A stretch of DNA of 64,000 nt from an uncultured Collinsella sp. (GTDB taxonomy: Bacteria; Actinomycetota; Coriobacteriia; Coriobacteriales; Coriobacteriaceae). The translations under genes were made by a program, and so were the position numbers. Shown one piece after another: positions 52,586 to 61,389 of the stretch (within the stretch, counting starts at the first letter, position 1; each line of letters starts with the position of its first letter). Where the stretch lies: assembly GCA_902462065.1 (NCBI GenBank), contig CABQAK010000004.1, positions 1-64,000 on the forward strand, written 5' to 3'. Below the pieces are notes generated by a model. That model had not been told where the DNA came from. It was given only the letters and a program-made list of their open reading frames with translations, and made no database searches.

Positions 52586-55030
52586 GTGAGAGCTGCCACT
52601 GTCCTTCGTTCAGTTATATGTCGCACCCTGGCCGCCGCGCTTACCGCGCTCGCCGTACTGAGCGCCGTCGCGCCCGCCCCTGCCTTTGCCGCCGACTCCG
52701 ATCAGCAGGTCAAAACGGTCCGCGTCGGCTGGCTCGTCAACAACGAGGGCTTCCAGGACGGCACCCCCGGCGAGCGTCTCTCGGGATGGGGTTACGAGTA
52801 CCTCCAGACCCTGTCGTACTACACGCCCGGCTGGCGGTACGAATACGTCTCCGGCACCTTCACCGAGCTTATGGACATGCTCGAGGCAGGCGAAATCGAC
52901 CTTATGCCTAACATCTCCTACTCCGAGGAACGCGCCCAAAAGCTGCTCTTTTCCTCGAACCCCGAGGGCACCGAGCGCTACTACATCTACGCCAAGCCCG
53001 ATCGCGACGATCTGGCCAAGGGCGACCCCCAAGCGCTCCAAGGCCTTACCATCGGCTACAACCCCGACGTTATGCAAACCTTTGTTGGCCGGCAGTGGCT
53101 CGCCAACGAAGGCATTACCTGCACCTATAAAGAAATCGACACTGGCGGCGCCCTCTTTGACGCGCTCGCAAACGACGAAGTCGATGCCGTCATCATGAAC
53201 GACACCATTTCGTCGCCCGATGCGTCGCCCATGTTCTACGTTGGTTCGAGCGACTACTACTTTGCCGTCCCCAAAAGCCGCCCCGACCTAATGGACGACA
53301 TCAATGCCGCCATGTCGGCAATCGCCCGCGTCAACCCACGCTATATCGACGAAGTCAAATCTAACTACTCGGTCAAAAACAGCGGTTCATCATCGCTCAA
53401 CGGCCCCGAACGTTCCTGGCTCAAAGCAAATGACAACACCATCACGCTCGGCTACATTACGGGCAAACTCCCCTACTGCAACGAAGACGAAAACGGCGAA
53501 ATGGAAGGCTCGCTCGCATCGTTTGCGACGACGTTGCACGATAAATTTGGCATTACGGTCAAAACCGTCGCCTTTGATAGCTACAAGATGATGTCAAAGG
53601 CTCTGTCAAAGGGAAGCATAGACGTTGCGCTGCCGGTATACCGAGATTACTGGGTTGCCGAGCAATCAGGCGTTGTGCAGTCGGCATCGTTGGGGACCGT
53701 GTCCCTCACCGCCATCCACACCGGCAGCGACCTGAACAAAGACCTTCAGAACATCGCCTGTACCAAATCATCGTTTGTCAACAAAAATGCACTTGAAAGC
53801 CTGTTTCCCACAGCGACCGTGACCGAATACCAATCCGACGATGAAGCGTTCGACGCCCTCAGGAAGGGAACGGCGCACTGCATCCTCGCTCCCAGTTCAC
53901 GTGTAAAAACTATCGGCGACCGTCATGATCTCAAGGACTACGAGACGGTCGAGCTCCCTGACACCTGTGAGCTCTCGTGCTGGATTTCGCGCGGAAAGCC
54001 CGAGCTGCTGGGAATCATCAACAAGGGCATCATCAATGCCGGAGAATCGCTCTCCGCAAGCAATTACTCCTCCACGTCGTACACGACCCAGGAATCAGAC
54101 ACGCTTCAATTCCTTTTTCGCAACCGCACCGCCATTGCCGCTACCCTCATCGGTATGTTATCGGTCGGCATCGTGCTGCTCATCTGGGCGCTCGCGCGCG
54201 CTCGAACCGAGCGCAAAAAAGCCGATGCCGCCAACGCCGCTAAGACGGCATTCCTCACGCGCATGAGCCACGACATCCGTACACCGCTCAACGGCATCCT
54301 GGGCCTTATCGAGATCGAGGAATTGAAGGAAGGCGATATCCAGGTCGCCCGTGAGAGCCGTGCCAAGGCGCGCGTTGCCGCCAATCACCTGCTCTCGCTG
54401 ATCAACGACATCCTCGAGATGGGCAAAATCGAAGATCGCAAGCTAACACTGGAGCATGCGCCTTTTAACCTCAAAGAGCTCTGTGACAATACGCTGGTTC
54501 TGTGCAAGCTCCGCGCGTCCAGTAACGGCATCACCATGCAGGACAATAGTCTGCCGTACGCCACAGGGCCATACATGATCGGCAGTCCCACCCATATCCG
54601 ACAGATCATGATCAACCTGTTAGACAACAGCATCAAGTACAACAAACGCGGCGGAACAGTCACGTTCTCGTCGGCCGCTAAGTCGCTCGACGACGAGCAC
54701 GCACTGTTTTGCTTTAGCGTCTCGGATACCGGCATTGGCATGACGCCTGAGTTTTTGGCGCACATTTACGAGCCGTTCGCCCAAGAAGGCGACGATGCGC
54801 GCAGCAAGTTCCAAGGAGTCGGCATAGGCATGCCAATCGTCAAGTCGCTTATTGAACTGATGGGCGGCACCATCGAAGTAACCAGTGAGCTCCATGTGGG
54901 CACCTCGTTCTACGTGGAGATTCCGCTCGATATCGACAAGAACCCCCAGGCGCGGGCGAATACGGTCGAGAGGGCGCTCGACTGCTCGCTCGCCGACATG
55001 AACGTCTGCTCGCCGAAGACAACGAATTGA
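52586..55030 (+). CDS. Hybrid sensor histidine kinase with two binding-protein domains (frameshifted before receiver)
   Basis: BvgS/EvgS-like kinase. Signal peptide (about 1-35, ending APAFAA), two periplasmic SBP_bac_3 domains (about 45-270 and 285-490), one membrane helix (about 515-540), HisKA with MSHDIRTPLNG (His562) and HATPase with DNSIKYN and GVGIGMPIVK. In this frame translation ends in CSPKTTN at 55030. Shifting by one base at about 55006 gives LLAEDNELNAEIAQ, the normal start of a receiver domain. So one base is missing, by mutation or sequencing error. Start GTG 52586 with TAGGA is likely. Confidence 0.87.
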   Translation: MRAATVLRSVICRTLAAALTALAVLSAVAPAPAFAADSDQQVKTVRVGWLVNNEGFQDGTPGERLSGWGYEYLQTLSYYTPGWRYEYVSGTFTELMDMLEAGEIDLMPNISYSEERAQKLLFSSNPEGTERYYIYAKPDRDDLAKGDPQALQGLTIGYNPDVMQTFVGRQWLANEGITCTYKEIDTGGALFDALANDEVDAVIMNDTISSPDASPMFYVGSSDYYFAVPKSRPDLMDDINAAMSAIARVNPRYIDEVKSNYSVKNSGSSSLNGPERSWLKANDNTITLGYITGKLPYCNEDENGEMEGSLASFATTLHDKFGITVKTVAFDSYKMMSKALSKGSIDVALPVYRDYWVAEQSGVVQSASLGTVSLTAIHTGSDLNKDLQNIACTKSSFVNKNALESLFPTATVTEYQSDDEAFDALRKGTAHCILAPSSRVKTIGDRHDLKDYETVELPDTCELSCWISRGKPELLGIINKGIINAGESLSASNYSSTSYTTQESDTLQFLFRNRTAIAATLIGMLSVGIVLLIWALARARTERKKADAANAAKTAFLTRMSHDIRTPLNGILGLIEIEELKEGDIQVARESRAKARVAANHLLSLINDILEMGKIEDRKLTLEHAPFNLKELCDNTLVLCKLRASSNGITMQDNSLPYATGPYMIGSPTHIRQIMINLLDNSIKYNKRGGTVTFSSAAKSLDDEHALFCFSVSDTGIGMTPEFLAHIYEPFAQEGDDARSKFQGVGIGMPIVKSLIELMGGTIEVTSELHVGTSFYVEIPLDIDKNPQARANTVERALDCSLADMNVCSPKTTN

Positions 55031-55389
55031 ATGCCGAGATTGCCCAGACGCTGCTAGAATCCGAGGGCGTCGTGGTCACCCGCGCCGCCAATGGCAACGA
55101 AGTCGTCGATCTGTACCTGTCACATCCCGCCGGCAGCTTCGATGCCATTTTGATGGACATTATGATGCCGGACATGGACGGCTACGAGGCAACCCGCGCG
55201 ATTCGTCTGAGCGAGAAGGTCGATGCAGCCGATATCCCCATCATCGCGCTCACCGCCAACGCCTTTGCCGAAGACGCCCAGGCGGCACACGATGCCGGCA
55301 TGAACGCCCATCTGTCCAAACCGCTCGACTTTAACAAGCTCAAAAACATACTCGCCCGCATCAAGAAAAACGGATCCGTTTCGCTATAG
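55027..55389 (+). pseudogene. Receiver domain cut off from the kinase by a frameshift
   Basis: Receiver (REC) domain in the shifted frame: phospho-acceptor ILMDIMMPDMDG, LTANA and KPLD (catalytic Lys). The first strand with the acidic pocket (AEDNEL) is encoded just before, at 55006-55029, overlapping the kinase 3' end. It has no ribosome site of its own, so without repair it is probably not made, or is made by coupling from the overlapping stop (frame starts at TTG 55027). Confidence 0.75.
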
Positions 55390-55431
55390 TTTGTGCTCAA
55401 CCACCACGCACGACCAGAAAGGAAGCCAACG

Positions 55432-55911
55432 ATGTTTAGGCCCTTACGTCGAAAGAAACGCGCCATCACTGACGAGGAAGCGCGCGAGCTGCTCGCTACC
55501 TGCAAGCGCGGCGTCTTTGCCGTCAACGGCGACGATGGCTACCCTTATGCCATTCCCGTCAACTACTTCTTTGACGCCGAGCACGACAAGATTTATTTCC
55601 ATGGCGCCAAGGCTGGCCACAAGGTCGACGCACTCAAGCGCGATGACAAGGTCTGCTTTACCGTTTACGGCAACGAGTGGTACAAGGACGGCGACTGGGC
55701 TCCCTACGTTATGAGTACCGTGGTCTTTGGCCGTTGTCGCCTGGCGAATGACACCCCCGCGTTTATCGAGGACAAAGTCCGCCAGCTCGCGCTTAAGTAC
55801 TACCCTTCTGCCGAGGAAGTCGAAGAGGAAATCGCCAAAGACATCAAGGGCGTCCAGCTTTACGAGATTTCGATTGAGCATCTCTGCGGTAAGCAGATTC
55901 AGGAAAAGTAA
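55432..55911 (+). CDS. Pyridoxamine 5'-phosphate oxidase-like flavoprotein (NimA type)
   Basis: 159-residue split-barrel protein. N-terminal RAITDEEARELLATCKRGVFAV, AIPVNYFFDAEHDKIYFHGA and KAGHKVDALKRDDKVCFTV match the NimA/5-nitroimidazole reductase-related FMN family. ATG 55432 with AAAGGAAG. Physiological substrate unknown. Ends before a strong bidirectional terminator. Confidence 0.88.
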   Translation: MFRPLRRKKRAITDEEARELLATCKRGVFAVNGDDGYPYAIPVNYFFDAEHDKIYFHGAKAGHKVDALKRDDKVCFTVYGNEWYKDGDWAPYVMSTVVFGRCRLANDTPAFIEDKVRQLALKYYPSAEEVEEEIAKDIKGVQLYEISIEHLCGKQIQEK

Positions 55912-55938
55912 GCCCCTCAGCAGGTCTCGCAAATAGCA

Positions 55939-55978
55939 ATATGGCCCGGTTCCAACCAACCTTGGAACCGGGCCATAT
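55939..55978. terminator. Bidirectional terminator between convergent genes
   Basis: ATATGGCCCGGTTCCAA and its exact complement form a perfect 17-bp stem with a 6-base loop, ending 3 bases before the stop codon of the minus-strand kinase gene. Confidence 0.75.
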
Positions 55979-55980
55979 GC

Positions 55981-58173
55981 TTATGAAGCGTCGGCGGCAA
56001 TGTGCGCTAGCGCCTCGACGAGCTCTTGCGAGCTCACAGGCTTGCTCAGGTGCGCGTTCATGCCCGCCTCGCGCGAAAGCCTGCGGTCGTCGGCAAAGGC
56101 GTTGGCGCTCACGGCGATAATCGGCGTGGTCGCGGCATCCTCGCGATCGAGCGCTCGAATCTGACGCGTGGCCTCAAGGCCATCGATGCCAGGCATCATG
56201 ATGTCCATCAACACCACGTCGTACTCGTGCGGTGCGCTCGCGGCAAACGCCTCAACGGCAGACTCGCCATCCTTAGCATGCGTCACGACGGCACCGGCGC
56301 GGCTGAGCGTAAACTGCGCGATCTCGGCATTCAGATCGTTATCCTCTACGAGCAAAACACGCAAGCCCTGGAGCGCATCGCCATCGCCCGCATCCGCGCG
56401 AACTGCCCGAGGAATCTCGGAGCGCTTGCATTTCTCGAACGGCAGGCGGATGGTAAACGTCGTCCCCTGCCCCAAGACGCTCGTAAAGCTCATGGTTCCG
56501 CCCATAAGCTCGACCAACTGTTTTGCGATAGGCGCGCCCAGGCCAGTTCCCGATGAAGCGCCTTCCACCTGTTGCTCCTCGCGGCAAAACGGCTCGTAGA
56601 GGTGCTGTTGGAACTCCTCGCTTATGCCAATACCGTTGTCGGCGATCGTGTATTCATAGACGGGAACGCCATCCGCTGGCTCCACCTCGCGGCACGCCAG
56701 GCGAACATAGCCGCCCTGGCGGTTGTACTTGACGGCATTGCCGGCAATATTGAGCAACAAGCGCTTGAGGTGCGTCGCGCTCACCCGTGCATAGGGATGA
56801 TCAAGCGTCTGCTGGTCGCAGATAATTGTCACCAGACGCTCCTCGGCCTGGCGCTCCAGAATATCGCGCACTTCACAGTTGAGTGCCACCAAATTTGTGG
56901 GTACGAGGTTCAGGTCGACCTGGCCGCTCTCCAGGCGACTCATATCGAGTGCCTCGTTGGCAAGGTCGAGCAGCAGTCCCGATGCCGTCCAGATTTTCGA
57001 GCGGCACTCAGTCTGCTTTTGCAGATCGTCCGCATTGGCATTGCCAACCTCGACCATGCCGCGAATGCCGTTGATGGGCGTGCACAGATCGTGGCTCATG
57101 CGACGCAGAAACTCTGTCTTTGCCGAGTTGGCAGACGAGGCCTCACGCGCCGCCTTTGCCAGCTTGTCGCCATAGTCGCGCTCCTGCTGCAGCAAGTCCG
57201 TCAAACGTCGGCGATCAGCGCGGCGACGCACCATCACAACAACGGCTATAAAACCGCTGTAGAGCGCCAGCACGCCGGCAGCAACAGCCGCGACAACCTC
57301 AAAGTAACGCCGCGCCGAGGCATAGGTGTACACATAGAATTTGTGCGCTTTTCCAAATGTGCCCAAATACCACTCGCCGTCGGCGTTAACCAATCTGACC
57401 TTACCAGCCAGGCATCGATCCTTAATACCGTCGACAATGAAGACGTCCGTCGCAGGCAGATCGAATACGCCCAATACGGTGGGTTCAACGGCATTGGTCG
57501 CAACGACCTTGCCGTCGCTTTCGATCACGATATTGCCGCTATCGATGGTTTCATAGCCATCAAGCAAGCTCTGCAGTTTGAGTGTATTGCTTGCAACCGC
57601 CTTCGCGCTCTGATGCCTTACCGCGATAACGATGCCCTCGCCATCCTGCCGAGTCACGCAGCCAATGTCTGCGACCGAATCATCCGCAAGCGTGATGCGG
57701 GCGGTATAGGACTTAAGCGGATGAGTTGCCACCTCCAGCACGGGTGATTCTTTGAGATACGTAGCGAGCGACCCGTAGCCCACATCGCCCGTCGAGGACT
57801 CGGACACCAAATTGCCCGATGCGTCCGTCACGATCAGCGCGCTCACGTTGAACTGGTCGGCATATTGCTCCAGCATGGCGCTATCCACCGAACCGTCGCG
57901 CTCCATATCGCGAGCAGCCTCTCCGGCGATCTCCATAACGCGAATCAGGTTTTTGGTCGTATAGGCGCTGTTGAATGCATCGTAGGAAAGGCTCTGCGTC
58001 GCCACGTAATCGACAACGTCGGCAAAGCGCTGCTCGGCCTGGGCCGTCATGTAACCGTAGCTCATCATGCCGGCAGCAACCGAGAGCGCTATCCCCAGCA
58101 GAGCGACAAGGAGCCATGCCCCTGCCGAACAATTGCCCCGCTCCTGAGCGGCGTGGTCGGGCGCAGCGATCAT
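55981..58173 (-). CDS. Hybrid sensor histidine kinase with receiver domain
   Basis: 730 residues. Two membrane helices (about 19-42 and 295-317) enclose an extracytoplasmic sensor domain of about 250 residues; then HisKA with MSHDLCTPING (His361), HATPase (NAVKYN, DNGIG, GTGLGAPIAK) and a C-terminal receiver (LLVEDNDLNAEIA, acceptor Asp657 in LMDIMMPG). ATG overlaps the stop of the upstream binding-protein gene (ATGA), so the lipoprotein probably feeds its signal. The receiver matches the frameshifted one at 55027. No output domain; a partner HPt or regulator must lie elsewhere. Confidence 0.9.
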   Translation of the reverse strand: MIAAPDHAAQERGNCSAGAWLLVALLGIALSVAAGMMSYGYMTAQAEQRFADVVDYVATQSLSYDAFNSAYTTKNLIRVMEIAGEAARDMERDGSVDSAMLEQYADQFNVSALIVTDASGNLVSESSTGDVGYGSLATYLKESPVLEVATHPLKSYTARITLADDSVADIGCVTRQDGEGIVIAVRHQSAKAVASNTLKLQSLLDGYETIDSGNIVIESDGKVVATNAVEPTVLGVFDLPATDVFIVDGIKDRCLAGKVRLVNADGEWYLGTFGKAHKFYVYTYASARRYFEVVAAVAAGVLALYSGFIAVVVMVRRRADRRRLTDLLQQERDYGDKLAKAAREASSANSAKTEFLRRMSHDLCTPINGIRGMVEVGNANADDLQKQTECRSKIWTASGLLLDLANEALDMSRLESGQVDLNLVPTNLVALNCEVRDILERQAEERLVTIICDQQTLDHPYARVSATHLKRLLLNIAGNAVKYNRQGGYVRLACREVEPADGVPVYEYTIADNGIGISEEFQQHLYEPFCREEQQVEGASSGTGLGAPIAKQLVELMGGTMSFTSVLGQGTTFTIRLPFEKCKRSEIPRAVRADAGDGDALQGLRVLLVEDNDLNAEIAQFTLSRAGAVVTHAKDGESAVEAFAASAPHEYDVVLMDIMMPGIDGLEATRQIRALDREDAATTPIIAVSANAFADDRRLSREAGMNAHLSKPVSSQELVEALAHIAADAS

Positions 58174-59039
58174 GACAGGCCCTCCACATTCAAAAATGGC
58201 GAAGGGTCATCAAAGTACTTTGACACCAGACGTTCCATGGTGCCATCGGCAAGCATTTCTCGATAGGCATGAGTGAGCTTAACGTCGATGCCGCGCGTAT
58301 CGTTGATATCGAAAGCGGTGCCCAAACCGACCTCTAGCAGCGGCTCGTCCAGAATACGATACGTCACACCATAGTCCTTTTCGTAGGTGAGCAGCAAGGA
58401 CTCATGCGCGGCGATGGCATCGACCAGGCCCTCGGCGAGCGCGGGGTTCAGGCATGAACGGTCCGAAAAGCAGTAGAGTTCTTTGATCTGCGGAACGTTT
58501 TCATTTTTGCGATTGAGCAAAATGCCCTCGGGCTTGGTGGTGGACTGAACCGCCACGATCTTATCCTCAAGATCGGCAAGCGTGTAGATATCGCTCTGGG
58601 GATCGACCGCGACCACCTGGCGGCTCGCAAGATACGGGCCGGCCCAACGATACTCGTTTTCGCGACCCGTCATGCTAAAGCTGCCCATGACACAATCGAG
58701 CTCGCCGCTCGCCAGCAGCTCTTTCTTCTTTTCCCAATCGATCAGCTGGTACTTTGGCTTGTAACCAATGCGGGCCAAAGCCTCGGTCAAAATCTCGACA
58801 TCCAGACCAACAATATCGCCGTACTCGTCGCTATACACAAACGGTGGATAGAGGTCGCTGCCAACATTGAGCGTCTTAAGGTCGTCGTCTTTGGCCTGCG
58901 AAGCGTCCGGGCCTTTTGATGCTGGCGTCGAGGCTTCGTCATTGTGCCCGGAGCAGCCGGCTATCGCTATGACAAAGGCGCTCGCCACTGCAAGCGCAAC
59001 AAACAACGAAATGGCAACCGAGCGACGGGGTCTTTTCAT
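58170..59039 (-). CDS. Extracellular solute-binding lipoprotein (SBP_bac_3)
   Basis: 289-residue amino-acid-type binding protein. Signal peptide with lipobox IAGC (Cys about 28), a Ser/Ala/Asp-rich linker, then the SBP fold (LYPPFVYSDEYGDIVGLDVEI). No transporter permease or ATPase gene is next to it; instead it overlaps the sensor kinase gene by ATGA. It is therefore probably the sensory partner of that kinase, the split form of the fused arrangement at 52.6 kb. Ligand unknown. Confidence 0.9.
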   Translation of the reverse strand: MKRPRRSVAISLFVALAVASAFVIAIAGCSGHNDEASTPASKGPDASQAKDDDLKTLNVGSDLYPPFVYSDEYGDIVGLDVEILTEALARIGYKPKYQLIDWEKKKELLASGELDCVMGSFSMTGRENEYRWAGPYLASRQVVAVDPQSDIYTLADLEDKIVAVQSTTKPEGILLNRKNENVPQIKELYCFSDRSCLNPALAEGLVDAIAAHESLLLTYEKDYGVTYRILDEPLLEVGLGTAFDINDTRGIDVKLTHAYREMLADGTMERLVSKYFDDPSPFLNVEGLS

Positions 59040-59131
59040 CGAACTCCAGACGATCCTGTTTACAGACTGAAATGGTTAAAAATAATAGCAAACAAAACCA
59101 CACGAGCGCCCAATGGTTACAGACGTTTTAC

Positions 59132-59173
59132 CATGCGGGGCTTTCTTGCCGACTTGACAGAAGGCCCCGCATG
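59132..59173. terminator. 10-bp hairpin downstream of MalY/PatB gene
   Basis: CATGCGGGGC / GCCCCGCATG with a 22-base loop, 10 bases after the MalY stop on the minus strand. No T-run; it may end the MalY transcript. Confidence 0.55.
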
Positions 59174-59183
59174 CAGTGCTCAC

Positions 59184-60398
59184 TTACCGTGCATTAAAAA
59201 CGTAGCGGTCCAAGCGGTCGCACGCTTCCCTTACGCGCGAAAGCGGCAGCGCCAGATTCACGCGAATGTGGCAGGGCCCGTGGAACGGGCGGCCGTCCTG
59301 ATACCCCACGCCCACGCGCGCCCCCTCGTCGAGCAACCACTGAATATCGCGGCCATGCTCGCGGCACCACTCGGTGCAGTCCAGAAACACCATGTACGTG
59401 CCCTGCGGACGCGAATAGGACACGCCATCAAAATGCTCGTCCACGTAATCGCAGAAGTACTCGATATTGCCGGCAAGCACCTGGTTGAGCTCGTCCACCC
59501 ACTTGTAGCCCTGCGGCTGGTAGGCACCGATAAGCGCATGCATGGAGAGGACGTTCATCTCGTTGTAGTGGGTCTTGTTGGACACGGCGCACACGCGGTC
59601 ACGCAGCGTCCCGTTGTAGACAATGTGGTAGCTGCCGACCAGGCCCGCCAGGTTAAACGTCTTGCTCGGCGCGTAGAGGGCAACCGTGCGCATGCGGGCA
59701 TCCTCGCTCACCGACTGCGTCGGGATGTGCTTGTGTCCCGGCAGGATGATATCGGACCAAATCTCGTCCGAGATCACCACGCAATCGTGCTGGCGATAAA
59801 TGTCCATGGCGCGCTCGATCTCGTCGCGCTCCCATACGCGGCCGCAGGGATTGTGCGGCGAGCAGAACACCGCGGCATGGATGTAGTTTTGGGCGAGCTT
59901 GCGCTCCATGTCCTCAAAGTCCATGCGCCACACGCCCTGGTCGTCGAGCTTAAGCGGGCTGTGGACAATACGATAGCCCGCGGCCTCGATGGACTTGGTA
60001 AAGCCGATGTAGGTAGGGCTGTGGACCAGCACCGCATCACCTGGCTGGACATACGCGCGTAGCGTCGACACGACACCGCCCAGCACGCCGTTTTCGTAGC
60101 CGATATGCTCCGGCGCCAAGTCCTCAACGCCGTTGCGACGGCTCTGCCATTCGATGATGCGGTCGAAGTACTCGGGACGCGGATTGAAGTAGCCAAACAT
60201 GGGGTGCTGAGCGCGCTTGATGATGTACTCCTGAACCGTGGGCACCGTGGCGAAGTTCATGTCGGCCACCCACATGGGAATGCGGTCGAAGCCCTCGTCG
60301 GGTGCGTTCGGAGCCATACCGGGGATCTCGCCCCAAGAGTCAACGGCGATGGCATCCATGCCGTGGCGGTCGATGATTGAAGTGAAGTCGTATTTCAT
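59184..60398 (-). CDS. MalY/PatB-type cystathionine beta-lyase
   Basis: PLP-dependent C-S lyase of 404 residues. It cleaves cystathionine or cysteine conjugates to homocysteine/thiol, pyruvate and ammonia. Features: N-terminal WVADMNFATVP (family W(V/I)ADMDF), VFCSPHNPCGRVW, VISDEIWSDI, and the PLP-lysine in ALYAPSKTFNLAGL. ATG 60398 is preceded by a GGAG-type site. Aminotransferase activity is an alternative for the wider family. Confidence 0.9.
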   Translation of the reverse strand: MKYDFTSIIDRHGMDAIAVDSWGEIPGMAPNAPDEGFDRIPMWVADMNFATVPTVQEYIIKRAQHPMFGYFNPRPEYFDRIIEWQSRRNGVEDLAPEHIGYENGVLGGVVSTLRAYVQPGDAVLVHSPTYIGFTKSIEAAGYRIVHSPLKLDDQGVWRMDFEDMERKLAQNYIHAAVFCSPHNPCGRVWERDEIERAMDIYRQHDCVVISDEIWSDIILPGHKHIPTQSVSEDARMRTVALYAPSKTFNLAGLVGSYHIVYNGTLRDRVCAVSNKTHYNEMNVLSMHALIGAYQPQGYKWVDELNQVLAGNIEYFCDYVDEHFDGVSYSRPQGTYMVFLDCTEWCREHGRDIQWLLDEGARVGVGYQDGRPFHGPCHIRVNLALPLSRVREACDRLDRYVFNAR

Positions 60399-60510
60399 GC
60401 TGGACTCCCGTGCAGAGCGGAATGATTCGGTAGGCGTTATTGTCCACCAGCGTGGGCGGTTTTGGCTCGGGGTTTGGCGCTTAATTTGACGGGTGCGGAC
60501 GAATGGCTGG

Positions 60511-61257
60511 TTAGTCTCGCGTGTCGGTGATGGCGGTTATCGTCAACCTGGCTCCGTCGACTGTAAACGATATGTCGAGCCCGGCGTAAGCCAAGTGGTA
60601 AACGCGGTCTGGCTCGTGCTTGCTGCCCGCGCGGCGCGGATCTTGGCGAAGAACCTCGACCAAGCCGGGGAGCTTTGCAGGCGGGACTATATCCTGCAGC
60701 GCTTGCGGAAACTCGACATCGAGCTCTTGCCACGGAGCATCCTCAATCCAGCCGCCGGTCGCATCCGGGTGACAGTCCGCAAACGGAATGTAGGGCTTAA
60801 TGTCGTAGATGGGCGTGCCGTCGCGCAGATCGGCCCCCAGCACATGGATGATGGGGCCATCGTCGGTGAGCTCGACGCGATCGAGCTTGACGCAGGTAAG
60901 CCCAATGGGATTAGGGCGAAACGGGCTGCGCGTGGCAAACACGCCCACGCGCTCGGCTCCACCCAGGCGCGGCGGACGCACGGTCTTCGACCATTTTGCG
61001 TTGGTACCGGACCTGTCCTGCGACTTGGCATCGGCAGCTATGTCCTTAGCCGTGCCGCCGGGCGTGCCGTTTTCAAAACGCCACAGCAGCCACAGGTGAG
61101 AGAAGGAGTCCAGACCCTCAACCGCTGCATTGGAGGCAAATTCCGGCTCAAAAACGATGCGTCCCTGCAGATGAGGCGCCAAAAAGCTGTTGCGCGGAAT
61201 ACCGAACTTCTGCGGCAGGTCGGTATGTATGTGTGCAATAGGTTCCATGCCGGTCAT
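60511..61257 (-). CDS. tRNA (N6-threonylcarbamoyladenosine(37)-N6)-methyltransferase TrmO-like
   Basis: TsaA/TrmO-family protein of 248 residues, methylating t6A37 in tRNA-Thr. Motifs: IAHIHTDLPQKFGIPRNS (N-terminal beta-barrel), FSHLWLLWRF, ATRSPFRPNPIGLT and GTPIYDIKPYIPFAD. A C-terminal extension (about 165-248) is present as in longer TrmO proteins. Start ATG 61257; ATG 61248 is possible. Neither has a clear ribosome site. Confidence 0.87.
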   Translation of the reverse strand: MTGMEPIAHIHTDLPQKFGIPRNSFLAPHLQGRIVFEPEFASNAAVEGLDSFSHLWLLWRFENGTPGGTAKDIAADAKSQDRSGTNAKWSKTVRPPRLGGAERVGVFATRSPFRPNPIGLTCVKLDRVELTDDGPIIHVLGADLRDGTPIYDIKPYIPFADCHPDATGGWIEDAPWQELDVEFPQALQDIVPPAKLPGLVEVLRQDPRRAGSKHEPDRVYHLAYAGLDISFTVDGARLTITAITDTRD

Positions 61258-61330
61258 TGTACGGCATGGAGGCGTGGGACGCTGCGCGCAATTCTTCGCC
61301 GCGGTCCCCCGTCATGCAACCAACGGTTGC

Positions 61331-61359
61331 TTGGAAGGGCACCTGCCGCCGCGTATGCT
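61331..61359 (+). promoter_or_regulatory. Promoter of the XRE-TipAS regulator gene
   Basis: TTGGAA (61331-61336), 17-base spacer, TATGCT (61354-61359), 25-30 bases before the ribosome site AAAGGAG. Fits a sigma-70 promoter. Confidence 0.5.
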
Positions 61360-61389
61360 TAAGCCATCAACCAGCAGAAAGGAGCCGCT

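Noticed and set aside
59050..59130. Extra copies of the TGTTACAGATTGAGAT element (TGTTTACAGACTGAAAT, GGTTACAGACG)
   Set aside because: Only partial matches, not in the alternating 80-bp arrangement; probably chance in an AT-rich promoter.
61240..61257. Leaderless start for TrmO from the TACAAT at its start codon
   Set aside because: TACAAT is a good -10 sequence but no matching -35 element at 16-18 bases was found.
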